Source of the DNA: Arthrobacter alpinus
GTDB lineage: Bacteria > Actinomycetota > Actinomycetes > Actinomycetales > Micrococcaceae
Length of the DNA: 64,000 bases
Reading direction: 5' to 3'
Assembly (NCBI RefSeq): GCF_900105965.1
Contig: NZ_FNTV01000001.1
Span: 2,914,001-2,978,000 of the forward strand
A model generated the notes under the pieces. The model saw nothing but the letters and a program-made list of their open reading frames with translations. It was not told the DNA's origin and searched no databases. Shown piece by piece: positions 1 through 6,821 of the stretch (position 1 is its first letter; every line of letters starts with the position of its first letter). Both the position numbers and the translations under genes were made by a program.

Positions 1-190
1 GCTGCGGGTGCGTAGAGCGCGGATACAGATGATCAGGTTCCCATACTCCATCGTCGTGTATGTCGACAATGGAGTAGTCGATGGTCATGCCGCAGAGCCA
101 GCAGTTCGCGTCTTCTTCGATGCACTTGGCTTTGAATTGCGGGCGGATTACTTCGCGCCATCGCCTGCTTGTCTGTCCGTCGCCTGCCAT
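1..190 (-). CDS. HNH endonuclease, terminase-adjacent type (partial at left edge)
   Basis: The frame begins at ATG 190 and runs off the left edge, so only 63 residues are visible. They hold the first half of a small HNH nuclease: Cys30-x2-Cys33 (CWLCG) and Asp53-His54 in DHLYPRS. A GGGGGTGGGG run just upstream can serve as the ribosome site. In many HK97-type siphophages an HNH protein of this kind sits next to the small terminase subunit and assists cos cleavage. From that I infer that packaging genes lie just to the left. The missing half prevents checking the last catalytic residues. Confidence 0.75.
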   Translation of the reverse strand, partial: MAGDGQTSRRWREVIRPQFKAKCIEEDANCWLCGMTIDYSIVDIHDDGVWEPDHLYPRSTHPQ

Positions 191-220
191 ACCCCACCCC
201 CTAGGTAGTACCCCCGGGCG

Positions 221-553
221 TTAGTAGTACCCGACGATGTCCCCACCCTTGATGGAGAGGGCCGGCCGGATCGTCATCATGTCGTCATGGCTGGTTCCGA
301 TTGGGACGATGGCGAGGGTTGCTGAGTATCCGCGGAACCGGTCAGCCGTGCGGACAAGTGCGATCTGTCCTCCCGAGTGGAACTCCATGCCTTCGCTGCC
401 GTTTGTTCTGCGTGTGGTGTGTGCGAGTTCTTGGCCGCTGTTGTTCAGCAGGTCGGTAAGTACGTCACGTGGCTGCTTGGTGAGGATGACGACTAGGCCG
501 CCTTGGTTGGCGACCTGCACGGCTTCCCATGCGATGAATGCTGGCAGTGTCAC
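221..553 (-). CDS. phage protein of unknown function, 110 aa
   Basis: GTG start at 553 is preceded by GGAGG at good distance. The protein is a small soluble alpha/beta-looking chain with a hydrophobic strand GGLVVILTK near residue 18 and the segment TADRFRGYSATLAIVP near residue 70. That segment faintly resembles the Walker-B neighbourhood of terminase-type ATPases, but there is no P-loop and the length is far too short, so I assign no function. It lies just upstream of the HNH gene in the same direction, consistent with the start of the late region. Confidence 0.6.
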   Translation of the reverse strand: MTLPAFIAWEAVQVANQGGLVVILTKQPRDVLTDLLNNSGQELAHTTRRTNGSEGMEFHSGGQIALVRTADRFRGYSATLAIVPIGTSHDDMMTIRPALSIKGGDIVGYY

Positions 554-722
554 TGTGCCTCCGTAAGTAATACCCCTGATCTGCCCGCTGCATTGCTGCG
601 CAATAGTGTGTCGGGGTCAGGGGAAGTGTTGGTGCAAGAGGGCCGGCGCATATGGGGATACGCCAGCCTTCTTGCTCGTGGATATGGGCTGAGTCGAACA
701 GCCGCCAGTGCCCGCCTGACAT
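465..722 (-). CDS. possible small phage protein, 85 aa
   Basis: Open frame filling the space upstream of the 110-aa gene and overlapping it by 89 bases. The first 50 residues (MSGGHWRLFDSAHIH onward) look protein-like. The last 30 are Arg/His-rich and look like an out-of-frame reading of the downstream gene, so the true end may differ or the gene may be spurious. AAGGG lies very close to the ATG. Confidence 0.35.
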   Translation of the reverse strand: MSGGHWRLFDSAHIHEQEGWRIPICAGPLAPTLPLTPTHYCAAMQRADQGYYLRRHSDTASIHRMGSRAGRQPRRPSRHPHQAAT

Positions 723-759
723 ACCCTTGCCGTCATCATCCCGACGATGGCGTGTGCGG

Positions 760-972
760 CTAGACGCTTAGCATTACCTGAATTTTATTAGGGGCGATCG
801 GAACCGGAACCTCTACGCGCTTAGCGGAGGCCCACTGATTCGCATTGTAAGACGCCAGATTGCCAGTTGCGCTGACCACGTGGAGGCGCCCATCGTCGTC
901 AATGACCCAATTGGTGCCATCCGAGTAGCTGTCATCGTCAAGGTCTGGATGTTTGTTGACTGTAATTGCCAC
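760..972 (-). CDS. small phage protein of unknown function, 70 aa
   Basis: The start chosen is GTG 972, because GGAGA lies 3 bases upstream. An in-frame ATG at 1005 adds 11 basic residues without a ribosome site. The product is acidic in its first third (PDLDDDSYSDG) and then has a short beta-rich part (GRLHVVSATG). It is the first protein gene downstream of the tRNA-like element, separated from the early operon by the terminator at 1225-1260. Confidence 0.6.
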   Translation of the reverse strand: MAITVNKHPDLDDDSYSDGTNWVIDDDGRLHVVSATGNLASYNANQWASAKRVEVPVPIAPNKIQVMLSV

Positions 973-1034
973 GGCTCTCCTATGGTTATTTTTATGATCA
1001 TGCACCCCAAGGGGCTTAGCTGCTTGCTACAGCG

Positions 1035-1123
1035 TGGAACGGGTTGGAGTTGAACCAACGCACCTGCACGGCCTAAGCGGGCCCGCTTACCGTCAGAGCT
1101 CTAACCATCTGAGCTACCGTCCC
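1035..1123 (-). tRNA. tRNA-like gene with the anticodon loop replaced by a 16-bp palindrome
   Basis: Read on the minus strand from 1123: acceptor GGGACGG pairs with CCGTTCC (one G-U), followed by TA, D-arm GCTC-AGATGGTTA-GAGC, and T-arm GTTGG-TTCAACT-CCAAC. CCA is not encoded. Between the D and T arms there are 38 bases instead of about 23, and no canonical 5-bp/7-nt anticodon arm can be drawn. Instead CTGACGG pairs with CCGTGCAG (one bulge) and encloses the perfect palindrome TAAGCGGGCCCGCTTA (1074-1089). No anticodon can be assigned. It may be a decayed or interrupted tRNA or a tRNA mimic. Confidence 0.6.
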
Positions 1124-1224
1124 TTGTGCCGCTGTCTCTCGACTGTGGCGGTGCGCGTGACCCTGCGCGGGAGATAAGCCTCCTAGGAGATCCATCCATG
1201 CCTGCCCACTGTGGATTTGGGCAT

Positions 1225-1260
1225 AAAAATAACCTCGACCAGTTGATGCTGGTGAGGTTT
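1225..1260 (-). terminator. intrinsic terminator ending the early operon
   Basis: On the minus strand AACCTCACCAG pairs with CTGGTCGAGGTT (one bulged base, 6-nt loop) and is followed by ATTTTTA. It lies about 60 bases beyond the last early gene (stop at 1319) and before the tRNA-like element. Confidence 0.75.
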
Positions 1261-1318
1261 ATCAGAGACTTGTGGGCCTCTTTGGAACACTTTACATGGG
1301 TTTTTTAACACATGCAAG

Positions 1319-1900
1319 CTATGTTGCCATGCGATCCTTTCGTGCCTCTAAGACTTCATGCGGCCAGTAGGTGGGTGATGGGTCGCGGGTGACGGGTTTG
1401 AGGTAGCCGCGTTGTGCCCAGTGTCGTATCTGCTGGGAGGTGATGGTGATCTTAGAGTTCGTCCTGAGCCATGGCAGCAATTGCTTCGTGGTCATGGGTG
1501 GCGCAATCTCCTTGACCCTCTCAGCGTTGGCGGCGTGGTCGATGCGTGGTTCTTGTGGGCCGCTGATTATTGCTTCGGCTTTGGTTTCCCATTCGGCGAT
1601 GATCCAGGCGGTTCCTGCTGCATGGTCCATGAGTGCGTACTGGGCGGCGGTGTTGGTGACTGTCAGCATTCGCGCCTTGAGTTCGATTGCGTCAAGGTTG
1701 GCGGGTGCTGCTGAGCCAGCATCGTTGCTGCTTTTGGTCTCCGGGTTGCCGGGCCTTGTCACATCCAGCCGCGCAATGGCCACGTCCATTTCTGGCAGTA
1801 GGAAGTGAATGCTATCGATACGCGCTTGCAGGTCGGATACGCAGGCGACACATAGGTAGGTTTCGGTCGGCTCTTCACAGTCTGGCGTGGTGCAATTCAT
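1319..1900 (-). CDS. zinc-knuckle plus helix-turn-helix DNA-binding protein, 193 aa
   Basis: Start ATG 1900 is used because it overlaps the upstream stop as ATGA; the longer open frame is a shadow. Residues 1-22 carry a Cys4 knuckle (CTTPDCEEP then CVAC). The middle is a helical region, and the C-terminus has a helix-turn-helix, with TTKQLLPWLR as first helix, SQQIRHWAQRGYL as recognition helix, and then a short wing-like tail. Such zinc plus HTH proteins are common late in actinophage early operons and are probably regulators. The target is unknown. Last gene before the terminator. Confidence 0.7.
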   Translation of the reverse strand: MNCTTPDCEEPTETYLCVACVSDLQARIDSIHFLLPEMDVAIARLDVTRPGNPETKSSNDAGSAAPANLDAIELKARMLTVTNTAAQYALMDHAAGTAWIIAEWETKAEAIISGPQEPRIDHAANAERVKEIAPPMTTKQLLPWLRTNSKITITSQQIRHWAQRGYLKPVTRDPSPTYWPHEVLEARKDRMAT

Positions 1901-2076
1901 TTGCCGCTGGCTCCTTGCCTTAGTAGTTCGATGGTGGCGAGTTCGGCGTTCGGAGCGCTCCATCCGGCTTTGATGAATTGGGCTTTCACTCCGGTGAGTG
2001 ATGCGACGGCTGTTGCTACTTGTTCCTGCATCATCATCAGTTGCTCGACGTGGCTGGGCGCTTGGTTGGGCTTCAT
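1897..2076 (-). CDS. small helical phage protein, 59 aa
   Basis: ATG 2076. Ends in an ATGA overlap with the zinc/HTH gene, which fixes the frame against a longer shadow frame. Predicted as two amphipathic helices with a Met-rich turn (EQLMMMQEQVATAV). No family recognised. Confidence 0.6.
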   Translation of the reverse strand: MKPNQAPSHVEQLMMMQEQVATAVASLTGVKAQFIKAGWSAPNAELATIELLRQGASGK

Positions 2077-2078
2077 GT

Positions 2079-2384
2079 TCAGCCTTTCGTTTGGTATCGG
2101 TTGGTGCGTCCGCGTGTTCGGAGTGGCTCTGGTGCCGGCCCGGTGCCGCGGTGAAGTTGAGTCCAGAGCGCACGTTCTCGCGGGTCGGTTGGTGGTTGGG
2201 TTGCGATGACGCCGAGGTCTTGAAGGGCCTTGATGGTTGGCTGGACTGCTTCGGAGAGTTGCTGGAAAACGTCCGTGAATGCGTCCCAGATTCCCTGTGC
2301 TGCTTCTGCGAGTGTTGGCGGCTTGGGTTTGGCTGGCATCGGTATCCGCCCGTCCAGCAGGTCGCGGAATAGGTCGTTGGTCAT
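2079..2384 (-). CDS. phage protein of unknown function, 101 aa
   Basis: ATG 2384, overlapping the upstream stop by 4 bases. N-terminal half is helical (LAEAAQGIWDAFTDVFQQL). The C-terminal third is basic and probably disordered (RTRGRTNRYQTKG). The stop sits 2 bases from the next ATG. No family recognised. Confidence 0.6.
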   Translation of the reverse strand: MTNDLFRDLLDGRIPMPAKPKPPTLAEAAQGIWDAFTDVFQQLSEAVQPTIKALQDLGVIATQPPTDPRERALWTQLHRGTGPAPEPLRTRGRTNRYQTKG

Positions 2385-2812
2385 GGCTTACTTTCCAGTT
2401 GCATGTCGTATTTTCGGGTAAGTCGGAGGAAGTGGTCGGCCCGTTCTTTGGCGGTTTCAAGTTCTTGCCAGATCCGTTGTCCGGCGTTGGCTTCACGTGC
2501 TCGTGGCCCAACTGGCGTGTTGAGCATGCCGTGGTCGAATGGGTGCCGGTTGGCTTCGCGGTTGTCGAGCTTGGCTTGCGTGCGCTCAACAGCGTCGGCC
2601 CACCATTTGGCGCGGTTCTCGGCTTGGTCCCGGAGTCGCTGGACTTCGTAACGTGACCTGCCACCGCGCTTGGGTTGCTGGGTCTTGTCTGGCGGGCAGC
2701 AGATCGCCGGGTGCTGGTCGGGCGTCCATCCTGCTGCGATTGCGTCCTTGGCTTGCTGTAGCCGCTCTGCTTCAACACGGGCGATGGTGGCGCCGAAAGT
2801 GTTCAGCTTCAT
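2381..2812 (-). CDS. charged helical phage protein, 143 aa
   Basis: Start ATG 2812, joined by an ATGA overlap to the Cys-rich gene upstream. The longer frame upstream lacks a ribosome site. The chain is rich in Arg, Glu, Lys and Ala with a long central helix (RDQAENRAKWWADAVERTQ) and a second one near the end (ELETAKERADHFLRL), probably coiled-coil-like. The spacing of NRHPFDHGMLN recalls DUF3560-type phage proteins only weakly. Function unknown. Confidence 0.6.
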   Translation of the reverse strand: MKLNTFGATIARVEAERLQQAKDAIAAGWTPDQHPAICCPPDKTQQPKRGGRSRYEVQRLRDQAENRAKWWADAVERTQAKLDNREANRHPFDHGMLNTPVGPRAREANAGQRIWQELETAKERADHFLRLTRKYDMQLESKP

Positions 2813-3138
2813 CGTGTCTCCTTGGTTTCGGGCAATAAAAAAGCCCCGGTGCCGGGGCAGTGGTCGAGGTGGGTGGTTTGTCCGGTCCAGCCTCCGGGTA
2901 TTGGTGTGAGTCGCATGGTGACGCCGCAGCATAGGTAGGTGTCAATGGGGTCCGTGGGTTGCGGTCTCGCTGCCCGGATGTTGACGCATGGCGGGCACGG
3001 GCAACCCTCGTAGTGTTCCTGTGGTTGGTGGCAGTCGCAGGGACACGGCACGGCATGCTCCGTTGCCTCGCACCATCCGTCTGTGCTGCATGCTTTGTGA
3101 GAACCATCCAAGCAGTCAGGACTCTTGAGGACGCTCAT
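2809..3138 (-). CDS. Cys-rich zinc-binding phage protein, 109 aa
   Basis: ATG 3138. Twelve cysteines and six histidines in the first 95 residues, in knuckles such as CPCDCHQP and CPCPPCVN and a later CCG, imply two or three zinc sites. Such small treble-clef-like proteins are frequent in actinophage early regions and their targets are mostly unknown. An unusual point is a strong terminator-like hairpin at 2837-2858 inside the last 17 codons (see that feature). Confidence 0.7.
   Translation of the reverse strand: MSVLKSPDCLDGSHKACSTDGWCEATEHAVPCPCDCHQPQEHYEGCPCPPCVNIRAARPQPTDPIDTYLCCGVTMRLTPIPGGWTGQTTHLDHCPGTGAFLLPETKETR
2837..2858 (-). terminator. terminator-like hairpin inside the coding end of the Cys-rich gene
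   Basis: On the minus strand GCCCCGG-CA-CCGGGGC is followed directly by TTTTTT, a textbook intrinsic terminator shape. It overlaps codons for CPGTGAFLL of the 109-aa protein, so transcripts stopping here would lack the stop codon. It may be a processing or attenuation hairpin. Confidence 0.6.
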
Positions 3139-3517
3139 CTTCCATCTCCTTGCATACGTCGGCCATTGCTTTGTCTAGTGCGCGGTACAGAATTGCGGAG
3201 CGTTGTTGGTCGCGCTTATCGGTGCCATAAACGACCATGATGGCGAGGCCGCTGGTAATACGAACCGTGAAGCCCTTCATTCCCGTAAGCAGCAATGACA
3301 GGAATGCGCCACGGGTTCCTGATTTGCCTAGTGTCCATCCGTTCCAGCCCTTGGGGTCGCCATACTGAACGGGCATCTCGACGGGCGGTAGTTTTCGCCA
3401 ACGCGCTTGGCTCCACTGGTCGATGAGATGCCATGCGCCGATGGTCGCTCCAACTGCTGCGGCTGCGGCCAGGACGATGATTGGGAGCGAGAGTACGCCC
3501 CACCAAAACTCGGTCAT
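3116..3517 (-). CDS. single-pass membrane protein, 133 aa
   Basis: ATG 3517. One transmembrane helix at residues 8-30 (LSLPIIVLAAAAAVGATIG), then a cytoplasmic-looking domain with a beta-rich core (GFTVRITSGLAIMVVYG) and a charged helical tail. Overlaps the next gene by 23 bases and the previous one by 4. No family recognised. It could act at the host membrane, for example in superinfection exclusion, but nothing in the sequence demonstrates that. Confidence 0.65.
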   Translation of the reverse strand: MTEFWWGVLSLPIIVLAAAAAVGATIGAWHLIDQWSQARWRKLPPVEMPVQYGDPKGWNGWTLGKSGTRGAFLSLLLTGMKGFTVRITSGLAIMVVYGTDKRDQQRSAILYRALDKAMADVCKEMEDERPQES

Positions 3518-3711
3518 TTTGCTTTCCCTTTGAATTCGTCATTGAGTTTGTCGAGTTTGCGGAGGGCTTTGAGAGTTCGTCTGGACCATCGTTCAGCGCC
3601 CCGGAGTGTTGAGAATGGCTTTTGGTTGACGCGGATCCCGTTCGAGCGAAGTTCACCCCACCATGGGTATGTGCCGTCGTGCGGCACGATCCTTACTTCG
3701 TAGTCGTTCAT
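3514..3711 (-). CDS. small phage protein, 65 aa
   Basis: Start ATG 3711, set by the ATGA overlap with the exonuclease gene. The earlier in-frame start would overlap that gene deeply. Beta-rich first half (YEVRIVPHDG) followed by a basic helix (RWSRRTLKALRKLDKL), suggesting nucleic-acid contact. Unknown family. Confidence 0.6.
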   Translation of the reverse strand: MNDYEVRIVPHDGTYPWWGELRSNGIRVNQKPFSTLRGAERWSRRTLKALRKLDKLNDEFKGKAK

Positions 3712-4184
3712 CGTGCCCTCGTTGCGTAGGCGTGTGCCACCTGTACCCATCGAGCATCTTCCAAGGCGTCATGCTGGCCTGTCTTCTGCTGGGGTAGGTG
3801 TTTGTCTGGCAGGTAGTCGATGAGTGCGCGCAGGTCGTGCGTGTACATCGGGATGCCCTCGGGCAGGTCAAGCATGCGGCCGAACAGTTGTGATAGAACA
3901 ACGTGATCATAGGCGGCAAACCATGCCCACAGCTCTGGCAGTGTGTCGGCCAACAGGAACGCTGTCACTTCTCGCTTGATCTGCTCCTTGGGCTTCCACT
4001 CGCCGGGGTGTGGCAGCTGATTGACGACGTTGGCAGCAAGCCAGTCATGCTTCTTGATTCGCGCCCAATCAGCCTCAGCGTTGACGGCGTAGTATTCGCG
4101 GCCATCCTCAGCGACGATCCCGATGCTGATGAGGTCGATGGTGTGGCCGTCATCGTGGAACTCAGTGTCGTAGAAGTACTTCAT
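3708..4184 (-). CDS. DEDD-type 3'-5' exoribonuclease, 158 aa
   Basis: Start ATG 4184. The RNase T-like fold is readable: exo I at residues 5-8 (DTEF, catalytic Asp and Glu), exo II around AAYDHVVLSQLFG with its Asp, and exo III HDALEDARW with the conserved His and Asp. Length and motif spacing fit the compact Rv2179c-like family found in mycobacteria and actinophages. The expected activity is trimming RNA 3' ends with two metal ions. In a phage early operon it may recycle nucleotides or process host RNA; which one is not shown by the sequence. Confidence 0.8.
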   Translation of the reverse strand: MKYFYDTEFHDDGHTIDLISIGIVAEDGREYYAVNAEADWARIKKHDWLAANVVNQLPHPGEWKPKEQIKREVTAFLLADTLPELWAWFAAYDHVVLSQLFGRMLDLPEGIPMYTHDLRALIDYLPDKHLPQQKTGQHDALEDARWVQVAHAYATRAR

Positions 4185-4411
4185 GCCTTGTTGCCTTTCG
4201 TTCGGTGTTGCTTGGCGATGTTGCCGCCGGCCCATTTGGGTTTCGGGAGTGGTGGTTTGGTGCGGGCTCCATTGTCGTGGTGGTCGCATTTGAACCCGAC
4301 TGTTGGCTTTTCTTCTCGAAGCTCGTGCAGTCGGTGCGTGGGGCAATGGTCGTCAGGTGCCAGTCCGAGCTTCGTGAGGCAGTCGGGGCATACCGCGCAG
4401 ATCAGGTTCAT
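4181..4411 (-). CDS. small zinc-knuckle phage protein, 76 aa
   Basis: ATG 4411, overlapping the stop of the upstream gene. CAVCPDC at residues 5-11 and CPTH / CDHH later give a probable zinc site. The C-terminal tail is Pro/Lys-rich (KPPLPKPKW). No family recognised. Confidence 0.6.
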   Translation of the reverse strand: MNLICAVCPDCLTKLGLAPDDHCPTHRLHELREEKPTVGFKCDHHDNGARTKPPLPKPKWAGGNIAKQHRTKGNKA

Positions 4412-4674
4412 CCTCGTCCTTCTCTCATTGCGTTTAGGTAGACGTCATGGTTTTGCGGTTCGGGCAGTGGTTCGATCAGGTAGAGCCGCCCGTATCGTTC
4501 GGCGCATTTTCCGCATTCCTTGATGGTTAATGGCACCGTGTATGGGTTGCCGTCGTCGCTGGGGAATAGGACGGCTCGCAGGTACACGTCACCAGCGCGG
4601 ATTACTCGACGGTCGCAGCTTGTGCATCGGTGACTCTTTCGCGCCTCAACCCGTCGCTCCTGGTAGGCGCTCAT
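4408..4674 (-). CDS. zinc-ribbon phage protein, 88 aa
   Basis: ATG 4674. Two CxxC pairs (CTSC at 17-20, CGKC at 54-57) separated by a beta-rich stretch (AGDVYLRAVLF) form a probable zinc ribbon, similar in layout to phage DksA/HNH-like zinc proteins but without catalytic residues. Coupled on both sides by 4-base overlaps. Confidence 0.65.
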   Translation of the reverse strand: MSAYQERRVEARKSHRCTSCDRRVIRAGDVYLRAVLFPSDDGNPYTVPLTIKECGKCAERYGRLYLIEPLPEPQNHDVYLNAMREGRG

Positions 4675-5015
4675 TCACTTTTCCCTTCGAGATGGTCAGC
4701 ACGGCGCCGTAGTTCTTCGGCGTTTTCGTGGGTCATCTGCATGGCGGCGGCAACATCTCGGTCCTCGTTGCCGTCTGACTTGAGCTCGGCGCCATATGCC
4801 CAGCCAGCCTCAAGTGCGTCCGCAGCGTCCCGCAAAGCCTGCGCGGCGACGTAGGGTACTGCGGCACCAACTGCAGCCGTGGCGTCTCGGCGGTAGGAGC
4901 GCTTCCAGTTTGGCTGCACCTCGTCCCAGCCCTTGGTGTCAGCATGTCCACGGTTGACACTGCGGTAGATTGCCCGTGCTGCGGCTTCGATTGCTTCGGT
5001 GGGCGCGGTGCTCAT
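4671..5015 (-). CDS. helical phage protein, 114 aa (paralogue of the gene at 14913-15224)
   Basis: ATG 5015. Opens with PTEAIEAAARAIYRS, has a central W-rich loop, then AAVPYVAAQALRDAADAL. The gene at 14913-15224 has the same plan (PAEAIAAAARSM, then AALPIITAQAKAEAL), so the two are likely paralogues. All-helical, soluble, function unknown. Confidence 0.65.
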   Translation of the reverse strand: MSTAPTEAIEAAARAIYRSVNRGHADTKGWDEVQPNWKRSYRRDATAAVGAAVPYVAAQALRDAADALEAGWAYGAELKSDGNEDRDVAAAMQMTHENAEELRRRADHLEGKSE

Positions 5016-5599
5016 TTTACTTCCTTTCGGTCGTGGTCGTTGTGAGTGAAAAGTTCATTTCGCTTGGCGATCGCGGCCCGTTCAGCATCGGCAGCAGTGC
5101 TGAACGTTCCGAGATTGACTTGTCGGCCGCAGTGCCTGACGCTGGCTATCCACGCATTTCTAGTGGGTGCCCAATAGACTCCCCGGATGCCTGATTTGCT
5201 GTTTTTCTGAGCGCCGATTCGATGCTCAGAGTTTTGCTTGTGGGTAACAAGTCTTAGGTGAACTGGCCTAACGCATTTCTCGTTGTGGCACCGGTGGTCA
5301 ACGACCATGCCTGCCGGAACTTCGCCGTTCTCCATCTCAAAGGAACGAATATGTGCACGGATGAATTTTCCGTCAATCTTCAATCGGCCATACCCGCTCT
5401 TGTTGAATCCGCCTATCCAGTTCCAACAAGTTTCCGTCTTATCAACCTTTGACCAGAACCGTTCTTCAACTGAGGCCCAATGCCTCTTTTGCGCCAGCAG
5501 GTGACCATTGTCTTTCTTCCAGCGCTGGTAGTGCATAGTGCACATGCGCCTACAGATGGAAGGCTGTTCGCACTCTTTGACTAAGCATGTCGATGCCAT
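5012..5599 (-). CDS. HNH homing endonuclease with AP2-like DNA-binding domain, 195 aa
   Basis: Residues 1-30 hold Cys pairs (CLVKEC, CRRMC). Residues 56-125 form an HNH_3 domain: CWNWIGG, RAHIRSFEMENG, then VVDHRCHNEKCVRPVHL with the catalytic His and Asn. Residues 135-185 are an AP2/NUMOD-like module (GIRGVYWAPTRNAWIASV, LGTFSTAADAERAA). This is the standard layout of free-standing phage homing endonucleases, selfish genes that nick cognate alleles. It nevertheless joins its downstream neighbour by an ATGA overlap, so it is translated as part of the operon. Confidence 0.85.
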   Translation of the reverse strand: MASTCLVKECEQPSICRRMCTMHYQRWKKDNGHLLAQKRHWASVEERFWSKVDKTETCWNWIGGFNKSGYGRLKIDGKFIRAHIRSFEMENGEVPAGMVVDHRCHNEKCVRPVHLRLVTHKQNSEHRIGAQKNSKSGIRGVYWAPTRNAWIASVRHCGRQVNLGTFSTAADAERAAIAKRNELFTHNDHDRKEVK

Positions 5600-5630
5600 G
5601 ATTTTCCTTTCGAGTTCTGGGGGCGGGTGG

Positions 5631-5876
5631 TTACTTGGTGATGGCGAGGGCGATGAATTCGATCATCGACAACTCGGTTTCGTAGTCGTACATGAACACG
5701 TCCAGTTCGGGGCGGATCTCCGGGTGGCGATTGATGAGCACTTCGCAGATGGCGGCGCTTGTCATGCGCTCGACAGGTCCGGTGAGATTGTCAGCCAGAA
5801 GGGCCGCGCCGATCAGCACATCATCACTCTTGTTCTGATCGGTGATTACCTTGATGAGCTTCTGCGTGGCGTTCAT
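5631..5876 (-). CDS. first gene of the distal early operon, 81 aa, unknown
   Basis: ATG 5876 with AAGGAG about 6 bases upstream. Small acidic helical protein (MNATQKLIKVITDQNK, then ELDVFMYDYETELSMIEF). It follows its own promoter (5912-5941) and so starts the leftward operon 5.9-1.3 kb. No family recognised. Confidence 0.65.
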   Translation of the reverse strand: MNATQKLIKVITDQNKSDDVLIGAALLADNLTGPVERMTSAAICEVLINRHPEIRPELDVFMYDYETELSMIEFIALAITK

Positions 5877-5911
5877 GTTGACTCCTTGTTAGTGGCTTGC
5901 TCTTGATAGTT

Positions 5912-5941
5912 ACTGTACACCAAGAACTAGGTTTATGTAAA
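5912..5941 (-). promoter_or_regulatory. leftward promoter of the distal early operon
   Basis: On the minus strand: -35 TTTACA, 18-bp spacer, -10 TACAGT, about 35 bases before the ATG at 5876. The -35 box is covered by the GGTTTA/TAAACC palindrome at 5930-5943. Confidence 0.55.
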
Positions 5942-5967
5942 CCACTATCCACATGTTCTTGTAAACC
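5930..5967. promoter_or_regulatory. operator region between divergent genes (probable RHH binding sites)
   Basis: Palindrome GGTTTATGTAAACC at 5930-5943 and a repeated half-site TGTAAACC at 5936-5943 and 5960-5967, 24 bases apart. They sit over the leftward -35 box and just upstream of the ribbon-helix-helix gene. Inferred to be that regulator's own sites. Confidence 0.5.
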
Positions 5968-5981
5968 TGTATCCTAGGAGC

Positions 5982-6149
5982 ATGGAACCCAACAAAGGCG
6001 GACGCCCGCCACTTGAAAACGCCAAGAGCCGATCCCGCCAAATCCGCCTCACCAAAGAGCAGGACGACTACATCACCGAGCAGCTAGAGCCCGGCGAGTC
6101 ATTCGCCGATTACGTGCGCGCCAAGATCCTGCCTAAGCGATTGCGGTAA
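5982..6149 (+). CDS. ribbon-helix-helix (CopG-like) regulator, 55 aa
   Basis: Short plus-strand gene, ATG 5982 with AGGAG just upstream. The translation begins MEPNKGGRPPLENAKSR, then RQIRLTKEQDDYITEQ, then FADYVRAKI. That is a basic N-terminal tail, the antiparallel strand RQIRL, and two helices, the standard RHH/MetJ-Arc layout. It is the only plus-strand gene inside the early region and is divergent from the 81-aa gene. Its last 17 bases overlap the rusA-like gene convergently. I infer it controls the leftward promoter at 5912-5941. Confidence 0.7.
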   Translation: MEPNKGGRPPLENAKSRSRQIRLTKEQDDYITEQLEPGESFADYVRAKILPKRLR

Positions 6150-6618
6150 TCGTCAGCACCATTTGTTTTGGTTCGCCCGGTCGATAGACGATGCGCGGCA
6201 TGTGCTTGACCATGAGATCCGGCGTGTCATCCTCTACGATCTTGTGATCTCCGGGTTTCGTGCCTGCCAGCGCGTCGCATAGCGGCTTTGTTGTCCAAAC
6301 AAGGTTGTCTGCATCCCGCTTGATCTTGTCCGGCACGTACCAGGTCAGCACCACATCGCACCTGCCCAGCCATGGAATGCCCGCGCTTCTTGCGAGCAGG
6401 CCCATGGTTCGGCGGGTGCTTTTTACTTTGGCGGCGTGTGCGTAGATGTTTCCGTGGCCACCGTTGGGCTTCACGGGCGGCACTGACCATGGGAGGGTGA
6501 TTTCCCATGAACGCACAGGAGGCGATTTAACGGGCTGGTTTTGGTCGGGGCCAACATCTCCCCGCTCAGCCTCTCCGGATGCGCTGGTGACGTCACCGGG
6601 CTTTAATGGCGGGGTCAC
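6133..6618 (-). CDS. RusA-family Holliday-junction resolvase, 161 aa
   Basis: Start GTG 6618 is chosen because it overlaps the upstream stop (GTGA). Upstream residues are non-homologous. After a 40-residue variable tail the RusA core follows: WEITLPWSVPPVKPNGG, then VVLTWYVPDKIKRDADNL with the metal-binding Asp pair and Asn, LCDALAG, and IVEDDTPDL with a further acidic pair. RusA is a dimeric structure-specific endonuclease that resolves recombination and replication intermediates, which suits the recombination and replication modules upstream. Confidence 0.85.
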   Translation of the reverse strand: MTPPLKPGDVTSASGEAERGDVGPDQNQPVKSPPVRSWEITLPWSVPPVKPNGGHGNIYAHAAKVKSTRRTMGLLARSAGIPWLGRCDVVLTWYVPDKIKRDADNLVWTTKPLCDALAGTKPGDHKIVEDDTPDLMVKHMPRIVYRPGEPKQMVLTITAIA

Positions 6619-6821
6619 TGTGCGGCCTCGGTTGTTGCGGGTTCCTCGGCGAGCACGAGGAAGTGTTCTTCGATGGGTCCGAACGCGATGCCGTTCACGA
6701 CGATCACGTATTCCCACCAACGAACCCAGCGGCTGATGTTCCGAACCTGACCCACCTCGTCAAAGATGGTCGAATCTGCCCGGGTCACACGCACCCAGTT
6801 GCCGACGCTGAACTTGCTCAT
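6615..6821 (-). CDS. small SH3-like beta protein, 68 aa
   Basis: Start ATG 6821 (ATGA overlap; AAGGAG about 10 bases upstream). Sequence SVGNWVRVTRADS, then VGQVRNISRWV and EYVIVVNGIAFGPIEEHFLVL, alternates short strands typical of small SH3/KOW-like barrels used in phage nucleic-acid binding. Family not certain. Confidence 0.6.
   Translation of the reverse strand: MSKFSVGNWVRVTRADSTIFDEVGQVRNISRWVRWWEYVIVVNGIAFGPIEEHFLVLAEEPATTEAAQ

Noticed and set aside
1198..1308. Plus-strand ORF (36 aa from ATG 1198 with an AGGAG upstream)
   Set aside because: It runs through the minus-strand terminator hairpin, is against the direction of all neighbours and has no protein-like pattern.
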